A program made the position numbers and the translations under genes. The notes under the pieces were generated by a model, which worked only from the letters and a program-made list of their open reading frames with translations, had not been told where the DNA came from and made no database searches. This document shows positions 22,218 to 34,282 of a stretch of DNA of 64,000 nucleotides, piece after piece; the stretch's first letter is position 1; every line of letters begins with the position of its first letter. The stretch is from Arachnopeziza araneosa (taxonomy: Eukaryota > Ascomycota > Leotiomycetes > Helotiales > Arachnopezizaceae): positions 1-64,000 of the forward strand of contig QYAI01000073.1 of the NCBI GenBank assembly GCA_003988855.1, read 5' to 3'.

Positions 22218-25200
22218 TTAATTAACAGGTGAGGTGTCGTGGAGTTCGAAAATGCCACTAAGAGCAGTACATGGACAATTGCTGAGGTATTGTGCCCGGG
22301 TTGTTGTATAAGATAGGAGGACCATATCGCCAAAATCTGCTCCTTCACGACGTTTCTGTTGGGTAAACTTCGCCCACGTGTCGTACCTTCCTGTCGATAC
22401 ACATTCCTCAAAAAAATCATAATTGAAAGCAGCCTGGAAACTCGAGCATTCTCCACGCAGAACTTTCAAGATATAAGTTTCAGAAGAGTCTGTACACTGT
22501 ACGGCCATATCTAGAGCCGTTTCTCCAGAATTGTTCGTTGCATGCAGGTCTGCCCCCGATTCTCGTAAAATATCTAGGATCTCTGCAGAGCTTCTCATTC
22601 GAATAGCAAACATCAAAGGTGTGATTCCATAAGGACCTCTTGCATTGACATCAATCCCCTCTGTACTGCAGACAAGATGGACCCCCTCAACCCTCTGGGA
22701 TTCTATGGCAGCGAATAAACAGCCTATCTCCAATGAGCTCCTAGACAACACAACCCCCGGGGACGAGACCAAAACGTCCAAGAAACATTCCACTATATGA
22801 TGAGCATATATATCTTTTCGAGCCGCCTCTTGCATCATCGCACAATACCAGTCGACCGAATCAATTGGACGACCAGATTCTTCAATAATCGAACCAATAA
22901 TAGCCCTTAAAGAGAGGTCGTCGTGATTTCTTGGTTGGGAGGTGGTCTCGTCGCCTTGAATACTTTTAAACACTGCATTTATAGCAATCCTTAAAAAAGT
23001 TCGCCGCAAAACACGAGACCCTGATAGAGCAGCCCGAACGGCGAATCGTTTCGGAACTGGAATAGCATCCTCATTTAATTCCGTTATTGATGCTCCTTCC
23101 TTGATAAGGAATTCTATTGTATATTCCGATCCTACTTCTATAGCCTTTTGCAAATTATTTTGTAATAGAACAGCGGGATTTTCTGCCCGTCGGATGATCA
23201 ACTGGGCCAGCGAATCATCCCCATGGCGAATAAGCCAGACGAGTATGTTCAATCTGTCCGGTCTTAACTGTTCTACATCCGCACCTGCTAGAATCAGGAT
23301 TCGTAAATCCTTATTCGAAATCTTGGGAAAATCGGCCGCTAGTGTAGTAAAGAGGGTCTTTGCGACCAGATTTTGATGCGGCTCTCCCTCCTGCTCAACG
23401 ACTGCAATACCCACTGTTTTGCGAAAATTTTCCAAACTTGGATGGAGCAACTTGTCAGATAGTTGAGACTCAAAGCTAGATGATATGAATATATGAGGAG
23501 GCTGAGCTCCGGCTTGTATTAACTCTTTGGCGACGTTGTAGTGCCCTTGAATAACCGCTGCGGTAATGGGATACTGCCAATATGAAAGCTCGTGTAAGAT
23601 TGGATTAACGATAGGACAATGATCGTATACATCTTCATACAGAGTAATAATTGAGAAATCAACGTAACGAGTAAGGTTGTTCTCCAAGTCCGAATCTATC
23701 CGTATTGATGCTATAGGGCTGGGAAAGTTGACATCTACTTCTGCTTCGATGAGCATCTTTATCATCGCGCTGTTACCACGATAGCATGCCATATATAGAG
23801 GTGTTGGACTCAAAAGAATAGAGCCACATCCTGAAGAAATAGCAAGAGGCAAGAATAAAATACTGGCGCGATTAAAGCCTGCCCAGTTATACATAACAAG
23901 CAACCTGGCCATCGGAAGATCGTCAAGGCAAATAGCCAAGACCAGCGGGCTAAATCCCCGCTGATCCGAAATCAGTAGGCTCACGCCTTGCTGAAGCATT
24001 AATAGAACCATGCTGTGGCGTCTATTCTCGATTGCGAAGATAAATGAGGCTGTCAAGCGCGGGGTTATGATTGACCAAATGGATGGATGTTCATTTAAAT
24101 CCTCCACAATTGTTGCGGTGACCATAAGAATCCTTAATTGATCTAGATCATCATTTTTAATGGCTGAATCCACCAAATCAAAGTAAGATCCAGGATTTTT
24201 GTAGAGACATGATTTATAGCCTCCTTCATGTAGATATGTAGCTGTTTGTGAATGTCCACCAAGAATAGCGCGGTCTAGAGGGCCAAGATGTGAAGAATAC
24301 CTTTCTCCAAATGAATTGTCATGAATTGGAAGCCAATCGTCTATAAGCTTGACAACTCCTAATTGTCCATGGCCAGCCGCTTCAAGAAACATGTGTTCCA
24401 GAAGAAAATAGTCTCGTAAAGATATGGTATTTAAATTACAAGCTTTAATGGTATCGAGGTAGCCTGAGCGGCATGCGTGGAGTAGTTTAGAGTAGAGCCA
24501 TCCAAGTCCAGGGGATTCCACCGAGAGAGTGTCATCCGTGAATTTCTCTAAATTTTCCAGCATCCACTGCAAATTTGGTGACGCAGATGACGTCGCAGAT
24601 TCAAGCAACACCGATTCACGGCCAGAAATAGGAATAATGCCTATATATAGTCGGCTGTAGAAGTGGTATGCATTTCCAGGCATGTCAGAGAGGAACCATT
24701 TTAAAGCTTCAGTGAGAAGTAATGCCGGTTTCACAGGTCCATTATTCACAGAGGCCAGTTCAATCAAGTAACTATGATTGGTCATTAAAGCCCATCCAAG
24801 AAGCGATATAGAGGAATCAGTAGTTTCAGCATCATTGAAGCTTTTCCAGGGTTTAAAATTAAATCCCAAGGTTTTGCAAAGAATCAGCTGCGTGAAGAGG
24901 GCGTCTCGGCGCTCTACTAGATGACCATCTGCTGCGGAAGAGATTTCTTGTGACTTGAAGCTGATTGTGTGCCACAGCCAATGAATCGTAACGTAATTGA
25001 GAAGACTGAAGGCCGCTAAGTTTATTGGTTTCGGTCTCGATCCGGGGATAGAATGCAGCATGTTAATCTCCCTAATAGGTGCGTTCGTATGTCGAATAGC
25101 ACTCCACGCTCTGATCACATTTCTTCCAGGATTGTCAGAGGATAACATTTGACTGCTCCCTGCTATCCTACCTAAAGCTATCATATCCGTGTTGGTGTTC

Positions 25201-27492
25201 TGTTTGAATGGTACGACTTGAGTGTCGAAGTTGCTAAAGTTCAGATACGCGACACAGATTTCGCCAACCATAATATTAGCTGCTTCCATCGTGAAATGGA
25301 ATTGACTTTCGCCATGCTGTAGAAGATATTGCTGGACAGTGTAATGGGCTGTGGCATTCCTCAAGGTTAGCGTTGTATTATCAGAAACTCAATGATCTCC
25401 AGCTATGAAAGTTTGCTTTATTGTCAAGGCTGATTAAACAGGGGGGTGGAAAGATGAGATCAACGAGTAAGTACCTAGTTGTACGATCTTGGTTTCTTGG
25501 TCAACCATGACGAGATTACCACAAGCTCGAACAAGGCGATTGAAATCGGTAGGAATCTTTTTGGGGTCCCAAGCGTCGTCTTCTAATCCGAAAGCAATAC
25601 CTTCTCGTAACTCATCCACACAGAGGGGCTGCCTCGCAGAAACGATCCATTTGAACATTTTATCAATCATTTCCCGGCGGCTCGCACCTTCTATTTTACT
25701 AAGAAGGCGGTCGTAGGTCTCGCCCAGACTACGCGGAAGATGCTGCAAAACTAGCTCTATACCGCTGTCCGACTCCTGCTCCGAGAGGTCTTGGAGCTGA
25801 AATTCGACCCATAGAAACCTATGTGATGTTAATCTCAATACAATAGTGTTCAGTAAAACTTGTAATGAATAAGGCTACAGCACTAGTAGTCTCCGGCTAT
25901 CTAAAAGTGCCAATACGATGTAAGAATAGATATTCACTGACATGCCTTTGGCTCCTTTCACGAGCTCTTGTACAATAATTTCCTCTAGCTTTGGGTTCTG
26001 AATAACCAGTAGTTTTCCGGCGATTCGTTGTCTTGTAGATGCTCGTACATAACTGCTGATGTCCAAAGAAATGGCTTCGATAGAGACTGGAATCGTCAAG
26101 AATGGAATACTCTGATTGACCGGAAGCAAGGAGCGGAGTTTTTCTCTTCCAGTGATGAGTAGTCTCATTGGAGTCGAAACGTTTTCAATGAGAAGTTTCA
26201 GACCACTACATATTATTTTTTGAGAGCTCTCACTCGCTTCGTCAAGGCCATCAAGGACTAATCGAATAGGATGTGACGTCCAAAGCTCGATCGAACGCCT
26301 AAGAAATTCGAGAGTTTTTTCATGGTCAATTATTCGCTCACCGTCATGCTCCGCTTCCTCAATATCGGTGGCCAGTGCCTCTGGGATTGTCTCCATGTTT
26401 CGTAAAACTTCCCGTGCAAGAGTGCCAAAAATATTCGCAGGATTGAGGGTTCTCTTATCTGCATAATCGCAATAATAGAATGGAAATCCTTGGTCTGAGC
26501 TTAAATGGTCGATGACACTTGAAGCGAGAACAGACTTTCCACTACCAGCTATAGTTGATCAGCCTTCGTCTTCCAAATAAAATGCTTTAACAAGTGACAT
26601 ACGGATGCCGTAACAGCATAGTACAGCAGACCCAGATGAGGAGACCCAGTCACGATAGGCATCACATTCTCTGAGCCAAAGACCAGTTCCTTCATGTCTC
26701 GCATTCGTCAAAATTCGGTGCTTTTTCTTAACATCAACTTTCGAAAGTCGACAAAGTAATTGGGTTCGTCTCTCGGCTGCTCGCAATACTACTTGAGCGT
26801 TTCTTTCCTCCGCCGCCTCGATCATGTGGCAGGTTCTAGCTTCTTCTTCAACAGTATGCCTATGCTCACGAAAACGATCAATGGCTTCTTCGAATTGGCG
26901 ATGATAAGAAAGAGGTTTCATTATTCTGCGAATAGCAGATGTTCCCATCTCCCGGATTGATTTTTGAAACTCTGTGCACAGCACAATTATGTCCAGGTAC
27001 GCATTAGATAATGCTTGTGTTAAACGTTGATGTTTAATTCTGTTGTAAATGCGTTCATAATCGCCTAGAAATAGGATTTTCAACGGGATTGCGAAAATTT
27101 GGAATCACGAACAACTTACGAAATCTGGGCATGACATCCCCGATTCTGCCTAAAGTTTCCACAAATCTGTCATAAAATCTTCCATGAGCGCTAGCCATGA
27201 CCAAAACCACTCTGATACAACCCCAAATTGGCGCCAGGTAAAGAGGGGCGATATTTGTGATGGTATCCAGAGCCTTGCCATAACTCTCAATAGCAGAGAC
27301 CAGTGGCCCCAAATTCTTGGCCAGCATGCGTGATCTACTATTTTGTGAATCATTTCGGTCAAAGTTACTCGTAGTATAGTATAGATTCTCAAGTGATGCG
27401 CTACGGAAGAGGTCCTGTTCGTTTGTATCGAGGTCAGCGAGGAAGCGGCTCCTAGCGAGAAGCCATGCGTCATCGACAGTAGGGTCGGCCAT
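22218..27492 (-). CDS. NLR-like protein: DUF7708, NTPase, ankyrin repeats
   Basis: Five exons, 27492-27120, 27064-26603, 26548-25942, 25818-25475 and 25348-22218, give 1638 aa. All four introns (54-126 nt) have GT..AG ends and keep frame. The N-terminus, MADPTVDDAWLLARSRFLAD and onwards, matches the DUF7708 domain of fungal NLR-like proteins. A P-loop NTPase follows: Walker A GIPGSGKSVLAS (K283) and Walker B RLVLDGLDEASE (D378). Next is the usual linker KGMFLWVEFQLQDL and a winged-helix-like part ending AHYTVQQYLLQH. The long last exon carries degenerate ankyrin repeats, for example TPLYMACYRGNSAMIKMLIE and GITPLMFAIRMRSSAEILDI. This is the architecture of fungal STAND proteins that control incompatibility or cell death. 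The gene appears intact. An alternative start lies 11 codons upstream. Confidence 0.88.
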
Positions 27493-28629
27493 GCTCTCTG
27501 ATACGCGATGCTCCTTTCGATACACTTAGAATATTGCTGTTCTTGCCGACAGATTGAAGTGAAGGAATCCAGAGCCTCGTGAGATTTCAAGAAGATTCTG
27601 GAAAGGGGTACGAATATCGGGAGATCATGAGTCCGCCTTGCAGGCCGCTAATCTGCAGCCACAGAGATTGAGCAAACATGGTAAGGCTGAACCTCTCAAG
27701 ACCGAATGAACAAACGCAATTTTTCGAGAAGATGGATCAAATCCTTTAGCCTACAAGAATAATCACGAATGTATTCTAGAAAAATCTCATATAGGTTTTT
27801 CATCTTAGAAGAAAGCCATGAGACTTAATTCTTCGACGAAGAGCTCGCGGCCAGATGATATCAAATGTTCAGGTATATCTTGAGGCTAAGGAAATTTAAA
27901 TTGTGAGTAGCTCATTAATGGAATATGGTGTTCATGATGGAAAGAATGGGAGTGACGTGTAATCTAATGTAGGTAAAGAGGTGTTTTGTACAACCCAGGT
28001 CGGGGATCGAGTTTGCCAAATAGCAATCCGTACTCAACAAACAAGCTGCAAAATTTTCACTGTCATAAATCCTAATCAAGAAAATGAGAATGAAATAGCA
28101 AGGAGACATCACTGATAACCAAGCCCCTACATACCACGACCGCTGCTACCACTCGTTAATATACCTTCTAGCAACTTCGAGTTTCACAGAACTCCTATGA
28201 TGACTGAACACGGACAGCTATCGCCTAGTAACACCGCGATTAGCAATCGAAGAAAATTATTGAGTCCTAGTCTAACCCTTTTTGATGGTATCCCTCTCTT
28301 CTAACGCCCGCGAACACGCTTTTAATAAACTCTCGTACACTATTGTACTTCGACTGATACTAAACGTAATGTCACAGTAGTTGAAAGCTAAAACCTCTGT
28401 TTTCTGTAATGACTCGGTTTTAAAGTTGGAAAAGATAACTTTTATCTATCATGCCACACTAAACCTGGGCAATTAGAAGCAAATCAATCTTTTGTTGCCT
28501 AAGAAGATAGATAGAATAAACTCCTACTTCAAGCCCGAAACTTACGCTTAATAACTCTTAAGAGGAGATTCCGTTAGAAATAAAGATTTCGAAGTAATAA
28601 GAAACGGTTAACTCGCGTAGCGTAAGGCT
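27493..28629. other. AT-rich intergenic, no gene seen
   Basis: Upstream flank of the NLR-like gene. Only short ORFs with no domain. The right part is strongly AT-rich and adjoins an LTR insertion, consistent with transposon-rich, mutated sequence. Confidence 0.45.
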
Positions 28630-28896
28630 TGTAAGAGCCCGCATCAGTTCTGACCACGTGCTGCTCACGTGATGACCCCTGAATAGGTTCAGGGTGGACT
28701 TGGAAGGCTCAGAAGAGGTTAGGGGACCCACCCTCATTTTATTGTACATAGCTTCCTTCCAGAGAGAGTTCCTTCTCTTCTTAACTTTTTCTTTTCCTTC
28801 GTAGCTAGCCTATAAGTAGGAACATATTCAGACTACATTCAGGGTACTCCCATATACCCCTCGCAGCAGTGTTCGTGCTTGTGCCGTTACAAGGCT
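28625..28896. mobile_element. Solo LTR with 5-bp target-site duplication
   Basis: The LTR body is 28630-28891 (262 bp). It starts TGTAAGAGCC and ends GCCGTTACA, so its ends form the inverted repeat TGTAA/TTACA with the canonical TG..CA. It is flanked on both sides by the identical 5-mer AGGCT (28625-28629 and 28892-28896), the target duplication. Inside are CACGTG-type palindromes near 28655-28671 and a TATA-like CCTATAAGTAGG at 28809. There is no primer-binding site, polypurine tract or internal coding DNA, so this is a solo LTR left by recombination of a Ty1/copia- or gypsy-type element. Confidence 0.85.
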
Positions 28897-29729
28897 AGCA
28901 TATAAGTTACTTAGCTTTATTTGAAATTGAGATTTAGTAGACTCTAAGCTTATCAAATGATTCCTATAGTATATCGAAACTGTTCTAACCTATTTTATAT
29001 ACTATTGCTTCTAATGCGTTACGTCTTTGAATTTAGCGGTCATACCTCATATGGCGCTCTGTAACGCTAAGCGCTGCCCTTCAGAAGACATGAACGGGTG
29101 TGGTTTTGATGAACCAAGTTACTGCGTGGTAAGCATATAATGTTTAGAAAGTAGGAAGAAAGAGAAAAGTAGGTTAAAACAAAATTAATTTGAGGTTCCC
29201 TTAATACTCCCTATCCTCTCACTTACTTCTGGGATTCCACCCTGAGCTCCATCCACTTGCGAAAGAGTACCCAATCAAATGCGCAGGAGTCATTATATCT
29301 TTATGTTAAGTCCCAAAGAGGACTTGAAATGATCGCTGGTTCTGGAATTAAAAATTCCTAATTGTAGAACTGCCAATTTTTGTGTACGTGATCATCTCTT
29401 AAAGGATCAGTTGGCTGAAGGGGAAGTATCGGGTCCATCACTCCAACCTGAACTGATTATTCGATGCTATTCTGTAATTATGCGGCAGGAAGATATGTAT
29501 ATGTGATCGTGATAACAAGACTTTTCAAGCCATCCGGGAGGGTTTCATCTTTCATAGTTATACAAGCGTTGCTTTTCGTCCAGGTTGGTGATGCTAACCT
29601 CAGGCAACAATAAACAATTTGACCAGCCTTGGTGCCTAAGAAGGATCAGAAGAACAAGCTCCAACGTCAAACGAATCGTCAAACCTAATACTCTCAGCTA
29701 AGGAGATATCTGAAGAATATTTCTGTCGC
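28897..29729. other. AT-rich intergenic between LTR and HET gene
   Basis: No coding signal until the HET gene region. Nothing specific was recognised. Confidence 0.4.
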
Positions 29730-29750
29730 ATGCGAAGATCAGTACTCGCC

Positions 29751-31518
29751 ATGGAACTTAATGAGCGAGAAGCTGGCTCTCAGGACGTGAGTCTAGACCT
29801 CATACAGCATTAGCCCAATGTATGTAAAGCAAGCCATGGAACAGTTTGCAATATTCAAAGATCACCTCGCTTTCTCAGAGAATTGAAAACAATCAACCTG
29901 GTTGATGTGCAATCTCTGTCGCTTGTTAATTACTGCAACTACGGAAACGAAATTGGTTGCTTTAAGTTATATCTAGGGAAATGTTCCAGTCTTCAAGACC
30001 AGCACAGAAAATATCCACCTTCTACGTATACCAGGGAGTCTTTCGGGCCGTATAACAGGTATCGTAATACCTAATACAATCCGAGATGCAATTCACTTGA
30101 CTCGGGAGCTTGGGGAGCAGTACTTGTGGGTTGATTGTCTTTGTGTTGAGCAAGATAGTCACTCTGTCGAGCATTCTCTCAAAGCAATGGCGGCGATTTA
30201 TGCCAGCGCGGAGTTGACAATCGTGGATGCTGCGGGAGAGAATGCGAATCATGAACTAAGAGGGATCGGTGGTCCTGCCCGTACTCGCACCATCGACATC
30301 CCGACAGGAGACGAGACCTTTTACAGTCAGGCCCACTATCCGTGGGAATCAAAATGGGCTACGAGAGGTTGGACTTTTCAAGAATCTCTTTTTTCGCAAA
30401 AATTACTCATCTCCAATGGGCTCGTTTCGTGGGTGTGCGGCCGACATGTTTGGCTGGGAGAGGGGTGTACTGGTGTACACGAGGAAGAGAACGAATGGCC
30501 CCTCGAACGACCTCATCTAGGTGTACCTGTGGGAATGATGGGCATGCTGACAGGAATCCCATCTCTTGGTCGCTGGGGAAATCTTAGGGAGAATTTCACC
30601 AAGAGAGCTCTAACATATGAGAGAGATAGTACGAAAGCTTTTGCTGGGGCTACCGAGATTACGAGTTCTACATTTCCTGGCGGGATTTTTTACGGCCTCT
30701 CAGAATTCTTCTTTGATCTTGCGATTCTTTGGCAACCCAGAGATTTAATTTCACTTAGAGAGAATGACACCAATTCAAGTGGAGATCTATTACCTAGTTG
30801 GTCTTGGACCGGATGGAGACGGATGATAGATTGTTTGGCATCTTGGCACCTTTTCAAACCTGGCCTCTATCGAAAATCCGGGAACCCTTCTGATTGGGTT
30901 CATATTTTTGACCTGTCTCCAGAGGCGCAGTGGTACAAAATATCTACAAGGAACTTGGACATTATTCCAGTCGGCAACGACTTTTATAAGTTCCAAACAT
31001 TTCGCGATAGAGACAGTGGCAATTTACCTCTAGGTTGGGCTCGCCATCATCACCCGGACGGTGTCTATTTTACAAATCGAGACCGACTTGACTTTAGATA
31101 TAGCTATCCTATGCCCATCTCCCACGATTTAGAACCAAACAATAACGATAGCTTTGAGCATGTTATAAGGTGCGTTGCGCCTCAAGCTTTGGCGAGCCTT
31201 GGCGAAGTCAGTCAGGATAATCCCTCTGCATATTTTGTTGACATTGTTGGCAAGTCCGGAAACCCGATAGGATATATTAAGTTACACAATAATGATGATT
31301 TGGTGACTCTCAAGGGCACCAGCTGCGAATTGATTGCCATATCTAAAGGGACGGTGAGAGACCTTGAAGCAGCGCAACACGAGCTGTGGTGCGCAGGTCC
31401 TTCTGAGTGGGCAGTTGAAGAATGGGTCATTAGTGGTGAAGAGGCTAATATAGACAACACATTCTTTAATGTCATTTGGCTTGGTGGAATGGAGAGGTTG
31501 GATATCGCAAAGGTTTAG
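29751..31518 (+). pseudogene. HET-domain gene with disrupted 5' half
   Basis: The frame from 29977 to 31518 is open. It reads IPNTIRDAIHLTRELGEQYL, WVDCLCVEQ and TRGWTFQESLFSQKLLIS, the second and third HET motifs, and ends after about 510 codons. The first HET motif lies just upstream as VALSYI-stop-GNVPVFKT: a TAG (29974-29976) stands where these proteins have Trp. Farther upstream, RFLRELKTINLVDVQSLSLV is in a different frame, so a +1 shift, compatible with about 4 extra bases near 29927, also breaks the gene. A possible first exon starts MELNEREAGSQD at 29751, but the 5' end is uncertain. HET proteins mediate heterokaryon incompatibility. A truncated product starting at 30097 or later would lack the first motif. 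Confidence 0.75.
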
Positions 31519-32170
31519 GAGAGATTGGTGGAACTGCTTGGAAATCTTTGCAACCCACTTTAATCGACATCAAGTGAGGCCAATACAGATTTAATTTTAT
31601 TTCCGATTACCGGGGCTCACCTACCCGTAACTTTACTAGAAGACAAAAATTATTCATAATAAAACTCAAAGAGTACTCACAACCCGTCGTACATTGAGTT
31701 TATTTTCAGCAAAGTCCTGGTTACTCTGGTTTAGTTTTGATTGAGCTTTTGAATTGCTGTGGCCATAGATCAGATGAGTTCGCAGAGTAGTTTTCGTGTC
31801 CCCCTTCGTAAGTGTAGAAATTCTGGATATTTGTAGCCATCCCCTAACCCTGCTACTAGATCGTTCCCCCGCAGTGGGCTTGGCGCACCTTTCCCCAAAA
31901 CACTAAGCGAGTTTCCACATAATCCCCTGAAATACCCGACTCGATCGAATATAAATATATTAACGACTTCGCTGTCTGTACCTGACCATTATAGTTAAAC
32001 GACCCGGCAATATGGATAGAAACTCCACCAACCATGCTATGACTAGCGTTTTGCCGGAGGCCCTGCATCCGCCCTTTGGTATCTTTTCATGAAAAGTCTT
32101 CTGTTCTTAGATATCTTTCAATCACGGCCAAAAAACATTTTACTCCATATTAGGGAACAAAATCCCCAAT
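31519..32170. other. Intergenic between HET gene and esterase
   Basis: AT-rich 3' flank followed by the esterase promoter. A 70-codon minus ORF (31856-32068) is the only frame of note; it has no recognised domain and was not called. Confidence 0.45.
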
Positions 32171-33217
32171 ATGGTTTTTTTAGTCCCAATCCTTTCTGCT
32201 TTGGCTATCATTAATTATTCCCAGGCCGCACGACTGGTCGGTCGAGTCAACCCAGCAACCTCTGAACTCACCTGGCCAAGCACCGGTGTCTCCTTTTCCT
32301 TCTCAGGCACCTCGGCCAGCATCGGTGTCACCACATGGGGAGATAATAGCGTCGACCTAAGCATTGACGCTGGCAACTGGACTGTCATCTCCAACGTCAC
32401 AGGCCCTGCCATCACTACACCCTGGGTGAAACCAGGCAATCACACAGTCATCTTGCGGAAACGTTCCGAGGCGAACCAGGGATCTGTCTATATCGGGAAG
32501 ATCGCAGCAAATGGTACCATTGGCCCAGATGTTGCTCCACCAAAGCGTCAAATTGAGTTCATTGGTGACTCCATCACCGTTGGATATGGTCTCGATGGTG
32601 TTCTTCCGTGTGTGAACACGGCTGCTTTGGAAGATAACCCGAAGACGTATGCAGCGCTCGCTGCCGATGCACTGGGAGCCGATTACAGCGTTGTGGCATG
32701 GAGTGGGAAGGGTGTGACACGGAATTATTGGAGTGGTGTAGCCGATGATGCGGTTCTGGTACCAGAGCTTTACACACGCTACGGCGCCAATGATGCTGAC
32801 AATAGCTACAAATTCCCGCGCTCATGGAAGCCGAGTGCCATAGTGATCAATCTTGGTACAAACGATTTCTCCTACGTGGGCACTCCGCCGCGTGCCCCCC
32901 TCAGCCCTACAGCGTTCGCAAATGCTATGCTCACATTCATTCAGAGCATTCAAAAACATTACCCGCATGCTTGGTTCTTTCTGATGAATTCTCCGATGCT
33001 GAGTGATGGGTATCCTACTGCGGAAGACGCGCAGAAAACTACGCAGACTAATGCTCTCAACTCTGTTATCGCGCAGCTTAACAGCACGAGAATCCAGCTG
33101 GTAGATTGGCCTAGTCAGGGATCAGATGTTGGTTGCGATTATCACCCCAATGCCGCGACGCACGCAGCAGAGGGAGTGGTCTTAGCTGCTGCCATAAAGG
33201 CAGCACTCGATTGGTGA
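32171..33217 (+). CDS. Secreted SGNH esterase, CE2-like (acetylxylan esterase type)
   Basis: A single exon, 348 aa, complete. Residues 1-19 form a signal peptide (MVFLVPILSALAIINYSQA). Residues about 20-120 are a beta-rich module as in carbohydrate esterase family 2. A SGNH hydrolase domain follows: block I IGDSITVGYG with nucleophile S134, block III LGTNDFSYVG with oxyanion N231, and block V GCDYHPN with D323 and H325. Several N-x-S/T sites suggest glycosylation. CE2 enzymes remove acetyl groups from xylan or other sugars, so a role in plant-polymer breakdown is expected; the exact substrate cannot be read from sequence. Confidence 0.9.
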   Translation: MVFLVPILSALAIINYSQAARLVGRVNPATSELTWPSTGVSFSFSGTSASIGVTTWGDNSVDLSIDAGNWTVISNVTGPAITTPWVKPGNHTVILRKRSEANQGSVYIGKIAANGTIGPDVAPPKRQIEFIGDSITVGYGLDGVLPCVNTAALEDNPKTYAALAADALGADYSVVAWSGKGVTRNYWSGVADDAVLVPELYTRYGANDADNSYKFPRSWKPSAIVINLGTNDFSYVGTPPRAPLSPTAFANAMLTFIQSIQKHYPHAWFFLMNSPMLSDGYPTAEDAQKTTQTNALNSVIAQLNSTRIQLVDWPSQGSDVGCDYHPNAATHAAEGVVLAAAIKAALDW

Positions 33218-34282
33218 AGCATCGAGAAAAAGATGTTATCAAAAGCTAGAACTCGAGTGTATATATGGAGAAAATGCCTTGCTTTTCTTGAGCAATAGTT
33301 AATACAAGACTAATAACTTTGATATTCCCCGCAGCGTGGGAGAAAAAAAGGTCTTAAGTTAGGGAAATATAACTTGAATTTTAGGAAGAAGCAAAGAAAT
33401 AGTACTCGATGCATATTTGTGTCAACACTAATTTTTACATCGAAGAAACTGTTTAAAGTGTAGAACCAGCTTGTCCAGGCTGTGAACTGTTGCAAAAGGA
33501 GCATTGAAATTTCGAGAGTTTTAACTAGTGACTTGCTATCAAGCCTATTCAACCCCATCCAAAACAGAGGTTATCTCGAGCTCTAAATCCTCTATACTAG
33601 CAACCTGTTTTCGAACTACTGTGGATTTCATTTCATGACACCCTCTGTACACCTAATGTCGTTTTCGAGCCCTTTAGACCTCAAAGATCTAAAACCGAGT
33701 TCCCTGTCTTAAAAGCGATTTTCTTTTCAAAAAGCCTGTCCAGTTCTTAGAGCTATTACCAAGTATGTTTTGTCTTACAGACAAATCAATTAGGAACATG
33801 ACAGAAATCGTCAAGATTATTGATTATGGTGCTTCAACCAAGATTTTTGAACAACTGGGGTCGTTTGCAAGAGCTGTGGTGATGACTACCAATGCATTCT
33901 TAACTCAATAACTTTATCATAAATCCTTATGGTCTTTCTTCTTCGTCACGCGATCTACAGATGAGCTTATACGGGTGGCTGGAGCTTGTTCTTGACCTGG
34001 CTCCAACTTGTATCTTTATTCTTGAGCTTCTGCTGCCGCAAGACGGGGACCTAAATTATTATCTGCTATTCTCACAACACATTTTGACTTCTCCGCAGGA
34101 AACTGTATCAATACGGAATACAAGAAGGTTTTAATGGTTATCCACGAAATTTTGCCTCTTGCTTTAACTATCTATCTCTTAGGAATTGACTTTATATGCA
34201 AGATTGAATTTCAAGTAGAGGGGTTCTAGTATTCAAAAAAAACCCCATTGACCCATCATATCGCACCTCTTCTATCTGTTAC
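33218..34282. other. Convergent intergenic, about 1.1 kb
   Basis: AT-rich, between the 3' ends of the esterase and the glutamic protease genes. No gene or repeat recognised. Confidence 0.5.

Noticed and set aside
28655..28671. CACGTG..CACGTG palindromes as a regulatory operator
   Set aside because: They lie inside the solo LTR and are better explained as LTR promoter content.
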